Source of the DNA: Halobacteriovorax sp. GB3
GTDB taxonomy: Bacteria > Bdellovibrionota > Bacteriovoracia > Bacteriovoracales > Bacteriovoracaceae
Direction of reading: 5' to 3'
Assembly (NCBI RefSeq): GCF_028649655.1
Contig: NZ_JAQSLN010000003.1
Coordinates: 806,001 to 870,000 of the forward strand
DNA length: 64,000 bases
Of this stretch, positions 26,071 to 34,133 are shown one piece after another; position 1 is the first letter of the stretch, and every line of letters starts with the position of its first letter. Under the pieces are notes generated by a model, which worked only from the letters and a program-made list of their open reading frames with translations, did not search any database and was not told the DNA's origin. The translations under genes were made by a program, and so were the position numbers.

Positions 26071-27411
26071 ATGAAAGTTTTAATCATAGATGATGACCCG
26101 AGTATTCTAGAACTCTACGGTCTCGTCTTAGAAAATATTTTTGGAAAAGATTGCGTTGATCGGGCCCTCGGTCCAAACGATGCCATCTCTACGATCTCCT
26201 CGACTAAAAATAACTATGATCTCGTCATTTCAGACTATGACATGCCACCTCAGGGAAGTGGTAAGGAAGTCTATGATTATATCAAAGAGAATAATCTTAA
26301 TTTAAAGTTCATTCTCTTCACATCAAGACATCCAGATGAAGTTGAAAATATTATCAAAGACAAATTTTTTAATGATAACGACTACCTCTATTTGAATAAA
26401 GTCATTCGCCCCAAAGAGTGGTCAAATAAGGTCAAAGAACTTGTTCACTTTAGTGAAAAGCAAAGAGATTATGCTCCAGTTAGAGTCTACAACTTTATGC
26501 GCCACCAGAAATCACTCTGTGATATCTATATCAAGCTATCCGATAAAAAATTTATCAGAATCATTAATAAAAATGAGAATTATAGTTTAGAAATTCTTGA
26601 AAAATACTATGCCAGAGGAACAAGGCACCTCTATATTGCGAAAACAGACTTTGATCAATTCGTCTCCTCTATGAGTGAGATGTCTTTTCTAGAAACACCA
26701 ACCGTAGGAAAGACTTATCTAGAAGCGGCCAGAAACAATCATACAGTTTTAAAAATGATGGTTCAAAATTTGGGAATTAGCTCCTACACGTTTCAACTTG
26801 CCTCACAAATGGCCGAGAATGTCTTAAATGAAATTGTCGTCGATAGTGGCGTCAAGATGATGATAGAAAAAATGATGAAGTCTGTTGATTATGCCTATGA
26901 TCACTCATTTCTAACGGCCTGTATTAGTGCTGCGATCTGCGAGGAATTATCGCTGGATAGAAATATTATACGAAAACTTACGCTCGCTAGTCTCTTGCAT
27001 GATTTGGCCATCACCAACTCGAATCTATGCCGTATTCATGACTTATTTCCAGAGGAAATCATAAACCTAAACCACTCTCAGAAAGAGCTTATACGCCAAC
27101 ATCATCACCTCTTTGACAATATGAAGATTAAGGGTGATCTACTCGAAGATGTAAAATTAATTATTTCCCACCATCATATCCATGATGATCTCTATCCTTT
27201 TAATTCCTCATTTCACCTCGATCATGCTCAATTAATTCAGAGTATTTTCTTGGTTTCTCACGCTTTTACCGTGGAGTTATTTAAGTCTGACTTCAATGAT
27301 TCCGATAAGCTAACAAATTTAAGCAAGGTAAAGTCTCTCTTTAGAGGCGCCAACTTCGAAAAGGCAATTATGGCGCTTGATCGAGTCATCCTTGTGAAGA
27401 AAAAGGCCTAA
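26071..27411 (+). CDS. Response regulator with degenerate HD-GYP-like output
   Basis: 446 residues. Receiver at 1-125 with phospho-acceptor Asp55 (LVISDYDMPP); the usual Lys region is altered (YLNKVIRPKEW). A middle region of about 125 residues is followed by an HD domain with His278 and the pair His310-Asp311 (LLHDLA). Where HD-GYP phosphodiesterases have HHExxDGxGYP, this one has only HHHIHDDLYP, so c-di-GMP cleavage is doubtful. It has the same layout as the gene at 41424-42767. GAGG ribosome binding site. Confidence 0.85.
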   Translation: MKVLIIDDDPSILELYGLVLENIFGKDCVDRALGPNDAISTISSTKNNYDLVISDYDMPPQGSGKEVYDYIKENNLNLKFILFTSRHPDEVENIIKDKFFNDNDYLYLNKVIRPKEWSNKVKELVHFSEKQRDYAPVRVYNFMRHQKSLCDIYIKLSDKKFIRIINKNENYSLEILEKYYARGTRHLYIAKTDFDQFVSSMSEMSFLETPTVGKTYLEAARNNHTVLKMMVQNLGISSYTFQLASQMAENVLNEIVVDSGVKMMIEKMMKSVDYAYDHSFLTACISAAICEELSLDRNIIRKLTLASLLHDLAITNSNLCRIHDLFPEEIINLNHSQKELIRQHHHLFDNMKIKGDLLEDVKLIISHHHIHDDLYPFNSSFHLDHAQLIQSIFLVSHAFTVELFKSDFNDSDKLTNLSKVKSLFRGANFEKAIMALDRVILVKKKA

Positions 27412-27482
27412 GAAATCATTTTAATAACTTGCTGAATTAATATTAATTAAGGCCAAATAACTAATATTCAACAAACTTCGTG

Positions 27483-27488
27483 TATAAT
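27483..27488 (+). promoter_or_regulatory. -10 box upstream of the Hpt gene
   Basis: Perfect TATAAT, 38 bases before the ATG of the Hpt gene. The -35 region is weak. Confidence 0.4.
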
Positions 27489-27525
27489 TATTAATGACTT
27501 AGTGACAGCGTAACAGGAGAGGCAA

Positions 27526-27831
27526 ATGCCAATTACTATTGAAATTGACCAAGACCTTCAAGAGATCGTTCCAGGGTTTCTTGAAAATCGAGCCAAGGAT
27601 CTAATTGAGCTAAAAGCTGCCGTTGAAAATAATGACATTAAGACACTAGAAAAAATTGGGCACAAAGTTGCTGGAAGTTCGGGAGGCTATGGCTTTGATG
27701 AACTTGGAAAGATGGCCAAGAGCCTTGAGTTGAAAGCTATCGATGGACACTTTGAGGAGTGTGCAGGCCTTGTAGGGCAAATTGAAGCGCACCTTAATGA
27801 ACTTGAAATTGTTTACGTAGAAATGGATTAA
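27526..27831 (+). CDS. Histidine phosphotransfer (Hpt) protein
   Basis: 101 residues, a single Hpt domain. Phospho-acceptor His46 lies in IGHKVAGSSGGYGFDELG, a close match to the Hpt consensus HxxKGSSxxxG. It moves phosphate between receivers in a multistep relay. GGAGAGG ribosome binding site. The next receiver gene starts one base after its stop and the third follows 9 bases later, so Hpt and two regulators form one operon. Confidence 0.92.
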   Translation: MPITIEIDQDLQEIVPGFLENRAKDLIELKAAVENNDIKTLEKIGHKVAGSSGGYGFDELGKMAKSLELKAIDGHFEECAGLVGQIEAHLNELEIVYVEMD

Positions 27832-27832
27832 A

Positions 27833-28525
27833 ATGTCTCTCAATAAAAAAGCAAAGACGATTCTTGTTGTAGACGATGACCCAGATCTTCGCGTTTTCTT
27901 CCACAAAATTTTGACCAATATGGGTCATGAAGTTTTTGAAGCAGAAAATACGACAGATGCTGCCAATATGGTTGATAAGATCGTTCCTCATTTGATTTTT
28001 CTAGATATCAATCTCGATCACGAGAAAGGTTATCTACTTTTAGAAAAGCTAAAAACGATCGACAAATTTAGAAGAATCAAAGTCATCATGGTAACGGCTT
28101 CAACAGCGAAAAAAGATATCGCCCTCTCCAAGAAATACGGTGTTTCAGGCTATCTTGTTAAGCCTGTAACAAACAACCAACTTCTTACGTTAATGAGAAA
28201 AATGGGACCAAAATTACTCTACCCTTCTTACATCATTCCAGAAATGGAAGAGAGTTTACACGTAACGGCAAGGTGCTCGGGGGCGTTAACAAAGATTAAC
28301 GAAACATCGTTTAAATACAATTCAAAAGTTAAGTTTAATCAACAAGTCAAACTCGACATTAACTCTGATTTCTTTTCTGAGTTAAATATCAAGCATGCTC
28401 AATTTCAGATTTTTGAGCCGAGTAAGTCTCTTAGCCCAGGAATTTATGAATCAACGGTTCAACTCATTGGCCTCAGTGACAAAGACATGATTGAAATAAG
28501 AAAAATAAAGACGAAAAAGGTATAG
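27833..28525 (+). CDS. Response regulator with PilZ-like C-terminal domain
   Basis: 230 residues. Receiver at 8-125: VVDDDPDL, Asp in LIFLDINLDHEKG, VTAST and GYLVKPVT. The C-terminal 95 residues form a beta-rich domain with the general layout of PilZ domains (SGALTKINETSFKYNSKVKF), but without the RxxxR and D/NxSxxG c-di-GMP-binding motifs. This makes it a PilZ-like or pseudo-PilZ output. It shares layout with the next gene and is probably a distant tandem duplicate. Co-transcribed with Hpt. Confidence 0.85.
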   Translation: MSLNKKAKTILVVDDDPDLRVFFHKILTNMGHEVFEAENTTDAANMVDKIVPHLIFLDINLDHEKGYLLLEKLKTIDKFRRIKVIMVTASTAKKDIALSKKYGVSGYLVKPVTNNQLLTLMRKMGPKLLYPSYIIPEMEESLHVTARCSGALTKINETSFKYNSKVKFNQQVKLDINSDFFSELNIKHAQFQIFEPSKSLSPGIYESTVQLIGLSDKDMIEIRKIKTKKV

Positions 28526-28534
28526 TACAGCGCT

Positions 28535-29287
28535 ATGAATATGTTTCAAAAGATGAAAATATTAACCATTGATGACGATATCGATATTAATAAATATCTT
28601 GAACTCATATTTAAAAAAAATAATTACGACATTCGCTGTACGACAAATACAAAAGACTTTCTAGAGCAAGTTCTCGCTTTTAAGCCCCATCTCATTATTG
28701 TCGATCTCAATTTAGAGGAGCAAGGATTTGGTTACAAAATCATTCAAACTCTAAGAAAAAAGTTTGGCCCAGAGATGATTATCATTGTCATGTCCAGAAG
28801 AAATACTCATGACGATATCACAAAGGCCCTTGAACTAGGTGCCAATGACTACATCACAAAACCAATTGATGATGCTCTACTTTTTAATAAAGTAAGGCTC
28901 TTTTTAAAACAGAGTTTAGACGAAGACAGCACCTTCGCCTACTATGCTGTGCCAACAAAGAATAATGCCCTTGAATTTACAATCCCTTTAACGCTAAAAA
29001 AATTAACAGAATCAGGTATTCAATTTTTTAGTAAGTCATTAATAGCCAAAGAAGCACCCATACAAATAGAAGGGGCCCTCGCCAAGCAACTCTCCCCTTC
29101 AGGGAAGATACGTTTCCAAGTCAAAGATGTCGTCATTGATAAAATGAACGATGGTTTTCTTGTGACGGTAGAGTTCTCTCTCGACGAACACTACGAAATT
29201 AAGCGAAACGTCAGAAAACTGCTTTTAAAAGTAGCTCCGACAGGCATAGAAACGGATGAATTTGAGGAAGAAGAAGACTCTCTCTAG
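28535..29287 (+). CDS. Response regulator with PilZ-like C-terminal domain
   Basis: 250 residues. Receiver: TIDDDIDI, Asp in LIIVDLNLEEQGFG, VMSRRNTHD and NDYITKPIDD. The C-terminal beta-rich region (about 140-240) resembles that of the upstream neighbour and again lacks the c-di-GMP-binding motif. An acidic tail (EEEED) ends the chain. Last gene of the Hpt operon. Converges with the receiver gene at 29293. Confidence 0.85.
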   Translation: MNMFQKMKILTIDDDIDINKYLELIFKKNNYDIRCTTNTKDFLEQVLAFKPHLIIVDLNLEEQGFGYKIIQTLRKKFGPEMIIIVMSRRNTHDDITKALELGANDYITKPIDDALLFNKVRLFLKQSLDEDSTFAYYAVPTKNNALEFTIPLTLKKLTESGIQFFSKSLIAKEAPIQIEGALAKQLSPSGKIRFQVKDVVIDKMNDGFLVTVEFSLDEHYEIKRNVRKLLLKVAPTGIETDEFEEEEDSL

Positions 29288-29292
29288 AGACT

Positions 29293-29685
29293 TTAAGCAG
29301 CTATTCCCATCATCGACTTCACGACATCATTAAACGTTTTTTGATCAAATGGCTTTTTCATAAAGTAAGTATTTCTTTGGTCCTCTTTATAGAAGTCTTG
29401 AAGCCCATTATTACTTGAAGAAATATAAATAATAGGAACATTGGAATTGAGAATTTCACGGAGAATCTTACCGATCTTAAAACCATTGATTGAGGCGAGA
29501 TAAATGTCGATAACAACCAGGTCCACTTTTGCACCCGAGAGGAAATTGAGAGCATGAAACTCATTTTTAAAGACGTGCGAGTCCCCTAGCTTGCCTTTAT
29601 TAATGTAGACTTTCATTAAATTGAGCATATCCACTGAGTCATCAATCAATAGGATATTAGGCCTTCTTAAAAAAGAGTTCTCCAT
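29293..29685 (-). CDS. Single-domain response regulator (receiver)
   Basis: 130 residues from ATG 29685, set by GGGAGG six bases upstream; the longer frame from 29721 has no such site. Receiver motifs: LIDDSVDML, Asp in LVVIDIYLASINGF, ISSSNN and YFMKKPFD. No output domain. It sits at the end of the signalling island. Confidence 0.88.
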   Translation of the reverse strand: MENSFLRRPNILLIDDSVDMLNLMKVYINKGKLGDSHVFKNEFHALNFLSGAKVDLVVIDIYLASINGFKIGKILREILNSNVPIIYISSSNNGLQDFYKEDQRNTYFMKKPFDQKTFNDVVKSMMGIAA

Positions 29686-29856
29686 AACGCGCCTCCCAAT
29701 ACTCAGTATAACTTTCCACAAAAATAAATAAAGTAAAATGACATTTTCCTAAATTCTCCCGTAACATATTGAAAAAACAAGATATTTAAAACTTGATTTT
29801 TTTAGGCTAAAATACAAACCGACAACTTTTTGAGCATCTAACTAAAGGTAAAATAA

Positions 29857-32031
29857 TTGAAAAAACTTGAACGACGTCTCGGTCTCAACTCCGTTGTGGC
29901 CATTAGCGTAAGCTCTATGCTTGGCTCTGGAATCTTTGTCCTTCCAGGTCTTGCTTTTGCCCAAACAGGTCCCTCTGTTTGGTTGGCCTATATGCTTTCG
30001 GCCATCTGCGTTTTGCCAGCGGCCATCTCTAAATCAGAACTTGCTACGGCCATGCCCACTTCAGGTGGAACTTATGTTTATTTAGAGAGAACTTTTGGAC
30101 CTCTTGTTGGTACAGTTGCAGGGCTTGGCCTTTGGCTCTCGCTCCTTTTAAAGTCGGCCTTTGCCCTTGTTGGTTTTGGAGCCTATCTTTCCGTGCTTGC
30201 CGATGTTCCGATTATTCCAATTAGTGTTGGCTTCACAGTCCTCATTACTTTTTTGAATATTATCGGTGTTGGTAAAGTAAGTAGCATCTTAACTGTCATC
30301 GTCTCTATTGCCATTATCGGTCTTCTTCTGCTTTCGGGAGCGGGAAGCTTCATGATGGACTTTGGACATTTTTCGAATGAATTTCCGATGGGAATGGATG
30401 GGCTACTCAGCGCAACGGGTCTGGTTTTTGTCTCCTATGCAGGAGTGACAAAAGTTGCTGCCATTGCCGAAGAGATTAAAGACCCCGAAAGAAATTTACC
30501 AAGAGGGATTCTTATTTCTCTTGGAATTGTGAGTTTTCTCTACTGCTTTGTCACTTTTGTTCTTGCGGGAACTCTCCCAATAGAAGTCTTGAGTGGGAAT
30601 GTAAAAACAATTCATACTCTTGCCATAAAAGTCGGAGGACCATTCATTGGTTCGGCCATGGCCATCTTAGGTGTGGTGACGATGACGTCAATGGCCAATG
30701 CGGGTCTTCTTGCGGCCTCTCGCTTTCCCTTTGCCATGGGACGAGATAACCTTCTTCCAAGCTCTATTGGAAAACTTAGTAAGAGATTTCTTACGCCAGT
30801 TATCAGTATTGTCATTTCTGGTCTTGTCATTGGGATCTGTCTTACAACTCTCGAAGTCGCAAAAATTGCAAAACTAGCTTCTGCCTTCATGCTTATCATT
30901 TACATGTGTGAGAATATCGCTGTTATTGTCTTACGTGAAATGAGAGTGCAGTGGTATAAGCCGACATACAAGGCCATTTTCTACCCAGGACTTCAAATTT
31001 TTGGAATTATTGCAACGCTTGGACTGCTCTTTGAAATGGGTTTCATTGTTATCGTGGGACTATCGACAATTTCAATTCCAGGAATACTTATCTTTCTCCT
31101 TTACTCTAGAAAGAGAACCTCGAGAAAAGGTGTTATTGGAATTAGAGGAAAGAGAAGTGATCTTGTAGAAGAGCCTCTCTCTCTTCACCCACACTGCTTA
31201 GAAACGGTACGTTTTACAAATGATGCCAATGCCGTTGTCAGTCTTTTTGGAAAAGAGCGCTCGCCAGAAATGCTCGTTGAAATGGGTATTGCTTTAACAG
31301 ATGGTGGAAACTTAGAAGTTGCTCACTTAACCGAAGCTCCAGAACAAACAGATCTCAACGATATGGACGAAGAACCAGCATCATTAAAATCTCTAAGAAG
31401 AAGAGTTAAGGCCATGGCCGTAGAACGAGGGGCCCAAATCACTTTTGATCCCGTTGTCTCACACGATATCATGAAAACAGTTTATGAAATCTCTCTAAGA
31501 CTTCACTGCCGTTGGCTTGTCAAAGAATGGGGAGGACGCTCACGAGGAACCATCACAGTTCACAACCCAATGGGATGGTTGAAAGATCACCTCAATTGTA
31601 AATTGGCCGTCTTTAGAGACGTGGGTATTCGCTATATAAGAAGAGTTTGTGTCATTTTAAATGAAGATGCTAACGATCGTTTGGTCGTCAATACGGCCGA
31701 CCATCTAGCAAAGGTCTATGATGCTACAGAAATTTGCATTATGCGCTTTATTGATGAAAGCGCTAGCGAAGAGGATCTTCAAAAAGTTGAAAGTTATCTG
31801 AATGAAATGTCCAAAGAAACGACAGTGAAAACAACGATCCTCTCTCTGAAGGGAAAGGAGGAAATTGCAACCGTTTTAGCAATTTCAGCCGAATATGACC
31901 TTTTGGTGACAGGGTATCCTAAGCACCACTGGACAGATATATTCTTTGGTTCTAAGGCCGATAAAATTATGGCCGATGCGGCCTGCTCAGTGATGGCCGT
32001 TCAAGACTCCAGAGAAATTAATCCATCATAA
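29857..32031 (+). CDS. APC-family amino-acid permease fused to a universal-stress (USP) region
   Basis: 724 residues. Residues 1-420: twelve helices of the APC superfamily, with the substrate loop VSSMLGSGIFVLPG, TSGGTYVYLERTFG and IAEEIKDPERNLPRGI all intact. Residues 430-724: a cytoplasmic USP-like region ending VTGYPKHHWTDIFFGSKADKI, then the CSVMAVQ strand, typical of the last part of UspA. USP tails on transporters are thought to regulate uptake by nucleotide binding. TTG start with AAAGG upstream. Substrate unknown. Confidence 0.88.
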   Translation: MKKLERRLGLNSVVAISVSSMLGSGIFVLPGLAFAQTGPSVWLAYMLSAICVLPAAISKSELATAMPTSGGTYVYLERTFGPLVGTVAGLGLWLSLLLKSAFALVGFGAYLSVLADVPIIPISVGFTVLITFLNIIGVGKVSSILTVIVSIAIIGLLLLSGAGSFMMDFGHFSNEFPMGMDGLLSATGLVFVSYAGVTKVAAIAEEIKDPERNLPRGILISLGIVSFLYCFVTFVLAGTLPIEVLSGNVKTIHTLAIKVGGPFIGSAMAILGVVTMTSMANAGLLAASRFPFAMGRDNLLPSSIGKLSKRFLTPVISIVISGLVIGICLTTLEVAKIAKLASAFMLIIYMCENIAVIVLREMRVQWYKPTYKAIFYPGLQIFGIIATLGLLFEMGFIVIVGLSTISIPGILIFLLYSRKRTSRKGVIGIRGKRSDLVEEPLSLHPHCLETVRFTNDANAVVSLFGKERSPEMLVEMGIALTDGGNLEVAHLTEAPEQTDLNDMDEEPASLKSLRRRVKAMAVERGAQITFDPVVSHDIMKTVYEISLRLHCRWLVKEWGGRSRGTITVHNPMGWLKDHLNCKLAVFRDVGIRYIRRVCVILNEDANDRLVVNTADHLAKVYDATEICIMRFIDESASEEDLQKVESYLNEMSKETTVKTTILSLKGKEEIATVLAISAEYDLLVTGYPKHHWTDIFFGSKADKIMADAACSVMAVQDSREINPS

Positions 32032-32035
32032 AAAA

Positions 32036-33115
32036 TTAGGAAGTGGCGATCTCAGAAATGAAAGGTTTCCACTTCCCTTTCCAAAGATTCAATGAGCCAT
32101 TAATTAAAGTTTCACTCTTTGTATGAACTTCAATCATACAATAGCTAAGCTTAGTTTCGTTCATATGAGATCCGGCATCAATTGAAGGGATCGTATTCCA
32201 AGTTCCCGTATTGAAATAATACTTACCTTCAGGAAATCGTCTCCACTCTTGAAGATGTGTATGTCCCATAACAACAGAATGAAGTCTAGGGTTACGTTTT
32301 AAAATTCTCTTGGCCTGCTTTTCATAGCGAGGATAAATTGTAATCTGTTTTAGTATACGAAGAGTCGTTTTAAAGTTTCTATTTTGCTTAATATAATTAT
32401 CAGAATTCGTGGTAATTAAATATCGAGCAACAGTTTTTAGCATCGTCATAAAGAAACCAAAATCATGAAAAAAGCACCACTTCACATAAGAGCTCATCGG
32501 CCTAACTTTATCGATATAAGGTCTTTTCTTTTTTAAAACGGGAAGAACAGAAATACAAAAAAGAGAGCCCCAAGGCAGATTTAAGATTTCTTTTCCAAAT
32601 GGTCCTTTGATAAAAAAATCTTTTTTCGGCACTGTATTGATGGCCTCAAAACGATGACCATGCTCGACGTGAAGTCCATGATTCACATACTCATGACAAA
32701 ATTCAACAGGAGCTCCTACAAGTTCATTAAAACACTCTTGTGCACCGTCAAAGGCCATGGCCGCATCGTGATTTCCGATAACATAAGTCACTTTCTTATT
32801 GGGTGCCTTTAAGAAGTTTTGTAAGCTCTTAAAAAATTTACGATGACCTTTATGAATACTTTTTAAAGCGTTTATGGTGTGATTTTCATCAATAATATGA
32901 GTGAAGACACCTTGATGATCGATCTGTATGAGATTGAGGATATCGCCATTTAGAATTAAGTGGACAGGTTTTAAATAGAATTTGCCAGAACTATAATACT
33001 CACAAAATTCCAGCAATCTCTCATCTTCAAAGAAATCCTCAAGAATATTGAGTTGGCCATTTTTTAAAAATCGCCCCTTCCCTAAGTGTAAATCAGAGAG
33101 AATTAAATATAACAT
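32036..33115 (-). CDS. Calcineurin-like metallophosphoesterase
   Basis: 359 residues. All five metal-site blocks are visible: SDLHLG, NGDILN (GD), VIGNHDAAM (GNHD), VEHGHRF (GH) and VVMGHTHLQEW (GHTH). The arrangement resembles LpxH-like and YkuE-like phosphoesterases, but the size and insertions fit neither closely. The long helical insertion around 160-260 may bind membrane (hydrophobic, basic). Substrate unknown. It lies one base after the diguanylate cyclase gene, so both belong to the same operon. Confidence 0.85.
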   Translation of the reverse strand: MLYLILSDLHLGKGRFLKNGQLNILEDFFEDERLLEFCEYYSSGKFYLKPVHLILNGDILNLIQIDHQGVFTHIIDENHTINALKSIHKGHRKFFKSLQNFLKAPNKKVTYVIGNHDAAMAFDGAQECFNELVGAPVEFCHEYVNHGLHVEHGHRFEAINTVPKKDFFIKGPFGKEILNLPWGSLFCISVLPVLKKKRPYIDKVRPMSSYVKWCFFHDFGFFMTMLKTVARYLITTNSDNYIKQNRNFKTTLRILKQITIYPRYEKQAKRILKRNPRLHSVVMGHTHLQEWRRFPEGKYYFNTGTWNTIPSIDAGSHMNETKLSYCMIEVHTKSETLINGSLNLWKGKWKPFISEIATS

Positions 33116-33116
33116 A

Positions 33117-34133
33117 CTACTCTTCTTCTATGATTTCGTTCGCCACGCAGACACGTGATCTTCCCGATTTTTTTGCAGCATACATCATTTGATCAGCAAT
33201 CTTTATAATTTCATTTTTAGAATTGGCATTATCAGGAAAAGTTGCCACTCCAACGGAGACACTCAGACGAAATGTCTTCTCACCATTTTCGAGGCTCATA
33301 TCTTCAGTTATTTTAAACTCTTTTTTTGAGATCTTATTTAAAATACGCTCGCCAATTTTCTTAGCTAAAGAAAGGTCCGATTCGGGAATGAGAAGAACAA
33401 ACTCATCTCCACCATAGCGATAACAAGAATCAGTATTGCGAACACAGTCTTTAATAATCACACCAACTTCTTTTAAAAGAGTTGTCCCAACCAAGTGACC
33501 ATGACCGTCGTTAACCTTTTTAAAGTGGTCGATATCGACAAAAATAATCGAAAAACTTTGCTTATTTAGATTATAGGATTCAATTAATTCATCAATATCT
33601 AAAGAGAATTTTCTTTGATTATAAAGATCTGTTACATCGTCGACATGGATTAAGTTTTTAAGTTCACTTACTTCATCATATCGATTTAGTTTTGTAAAAG
33701 TTGTCTCTAAAAATTGTATGAGGTAATCCATAACAACGTTATTAATTTTTCGATCTGATTTATGAATGGCAAAGTACTCTTGTCCATTGGCAGCACCACA
33801 ATGGAGAAGATAATAGTGAATATTTTCTAATGAAAAGCAATCCCACTTTCTGATAGGGCCATCTTTTTGAATCATCGAAAGTACTTTTTCGACTTCTTTA
33901 TCCGTGTAGAATATGGACTCTTTATCTTTATTCCAAAATGTTCTGTATTGTCCTTCTAATGAACCAGAGGAGTCCTTATTGATTGAATAGACAATCATTG
34001 GAGAGCAATAATATTCACTTTGCCAAAATCCGTCCATTGATTCGAAAAGTTTACGAATGGAATCAACATCTTCAGACTGACAGATAAAATCTAATAACTT
34101 TTTATAATCGAGACTTAGTTCTTCTAAACTCAA
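33117..34133 (-). CDS. Diguanylate cyclase (GGDEF)
   Basis: 338 residues. About 1-150 form a sensor-like region without recognised family. GGDEF domain from about 160: DVTDLYNQRKF, metal-binding FVDIDHFKKVND, and the active site GGDEF (241-245). The inhibitory I-site RxxD (Arg232-Asp235) sits exactly five residues before it, so the enzyme should make c-di-GMP and be product-inhibited. TTG start with AAGGAG six bases upstream. It directly follows the long coiled-coil protein gene and lies next to the phosphoesterase. Confidence 0.92.
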   Translation of the reverse strand: MSLEELSLDYKKLLDFICQSEDVDSIRKLFESMDGFWQSEYYCSPMIVYSINKDSSGSLEGQYRTFWNKDKESIFYTDKEVEKVLSMIQKDGPIRKWDCFSLENIHYYLLHCGAANGQEYFAIHKSDRKINNVVMDYLIQFLETTFTKLNRYDEVSELKNLIHVDDVTDLYNQRKFSLDIDELIESYNLNKQSFSIIFVDIDHFKKVNDGHGHLVGTTLLKEVGVIIKDCVRNTDSCYRYGGDEFVLLIPESDLSLAKKIGERILNKISKKEFKITEDMSLENGEKTFRLSVSVGVATFPDNANSKNEIIKIADQMMYAAKKSGRSRVCVANEIIEEE

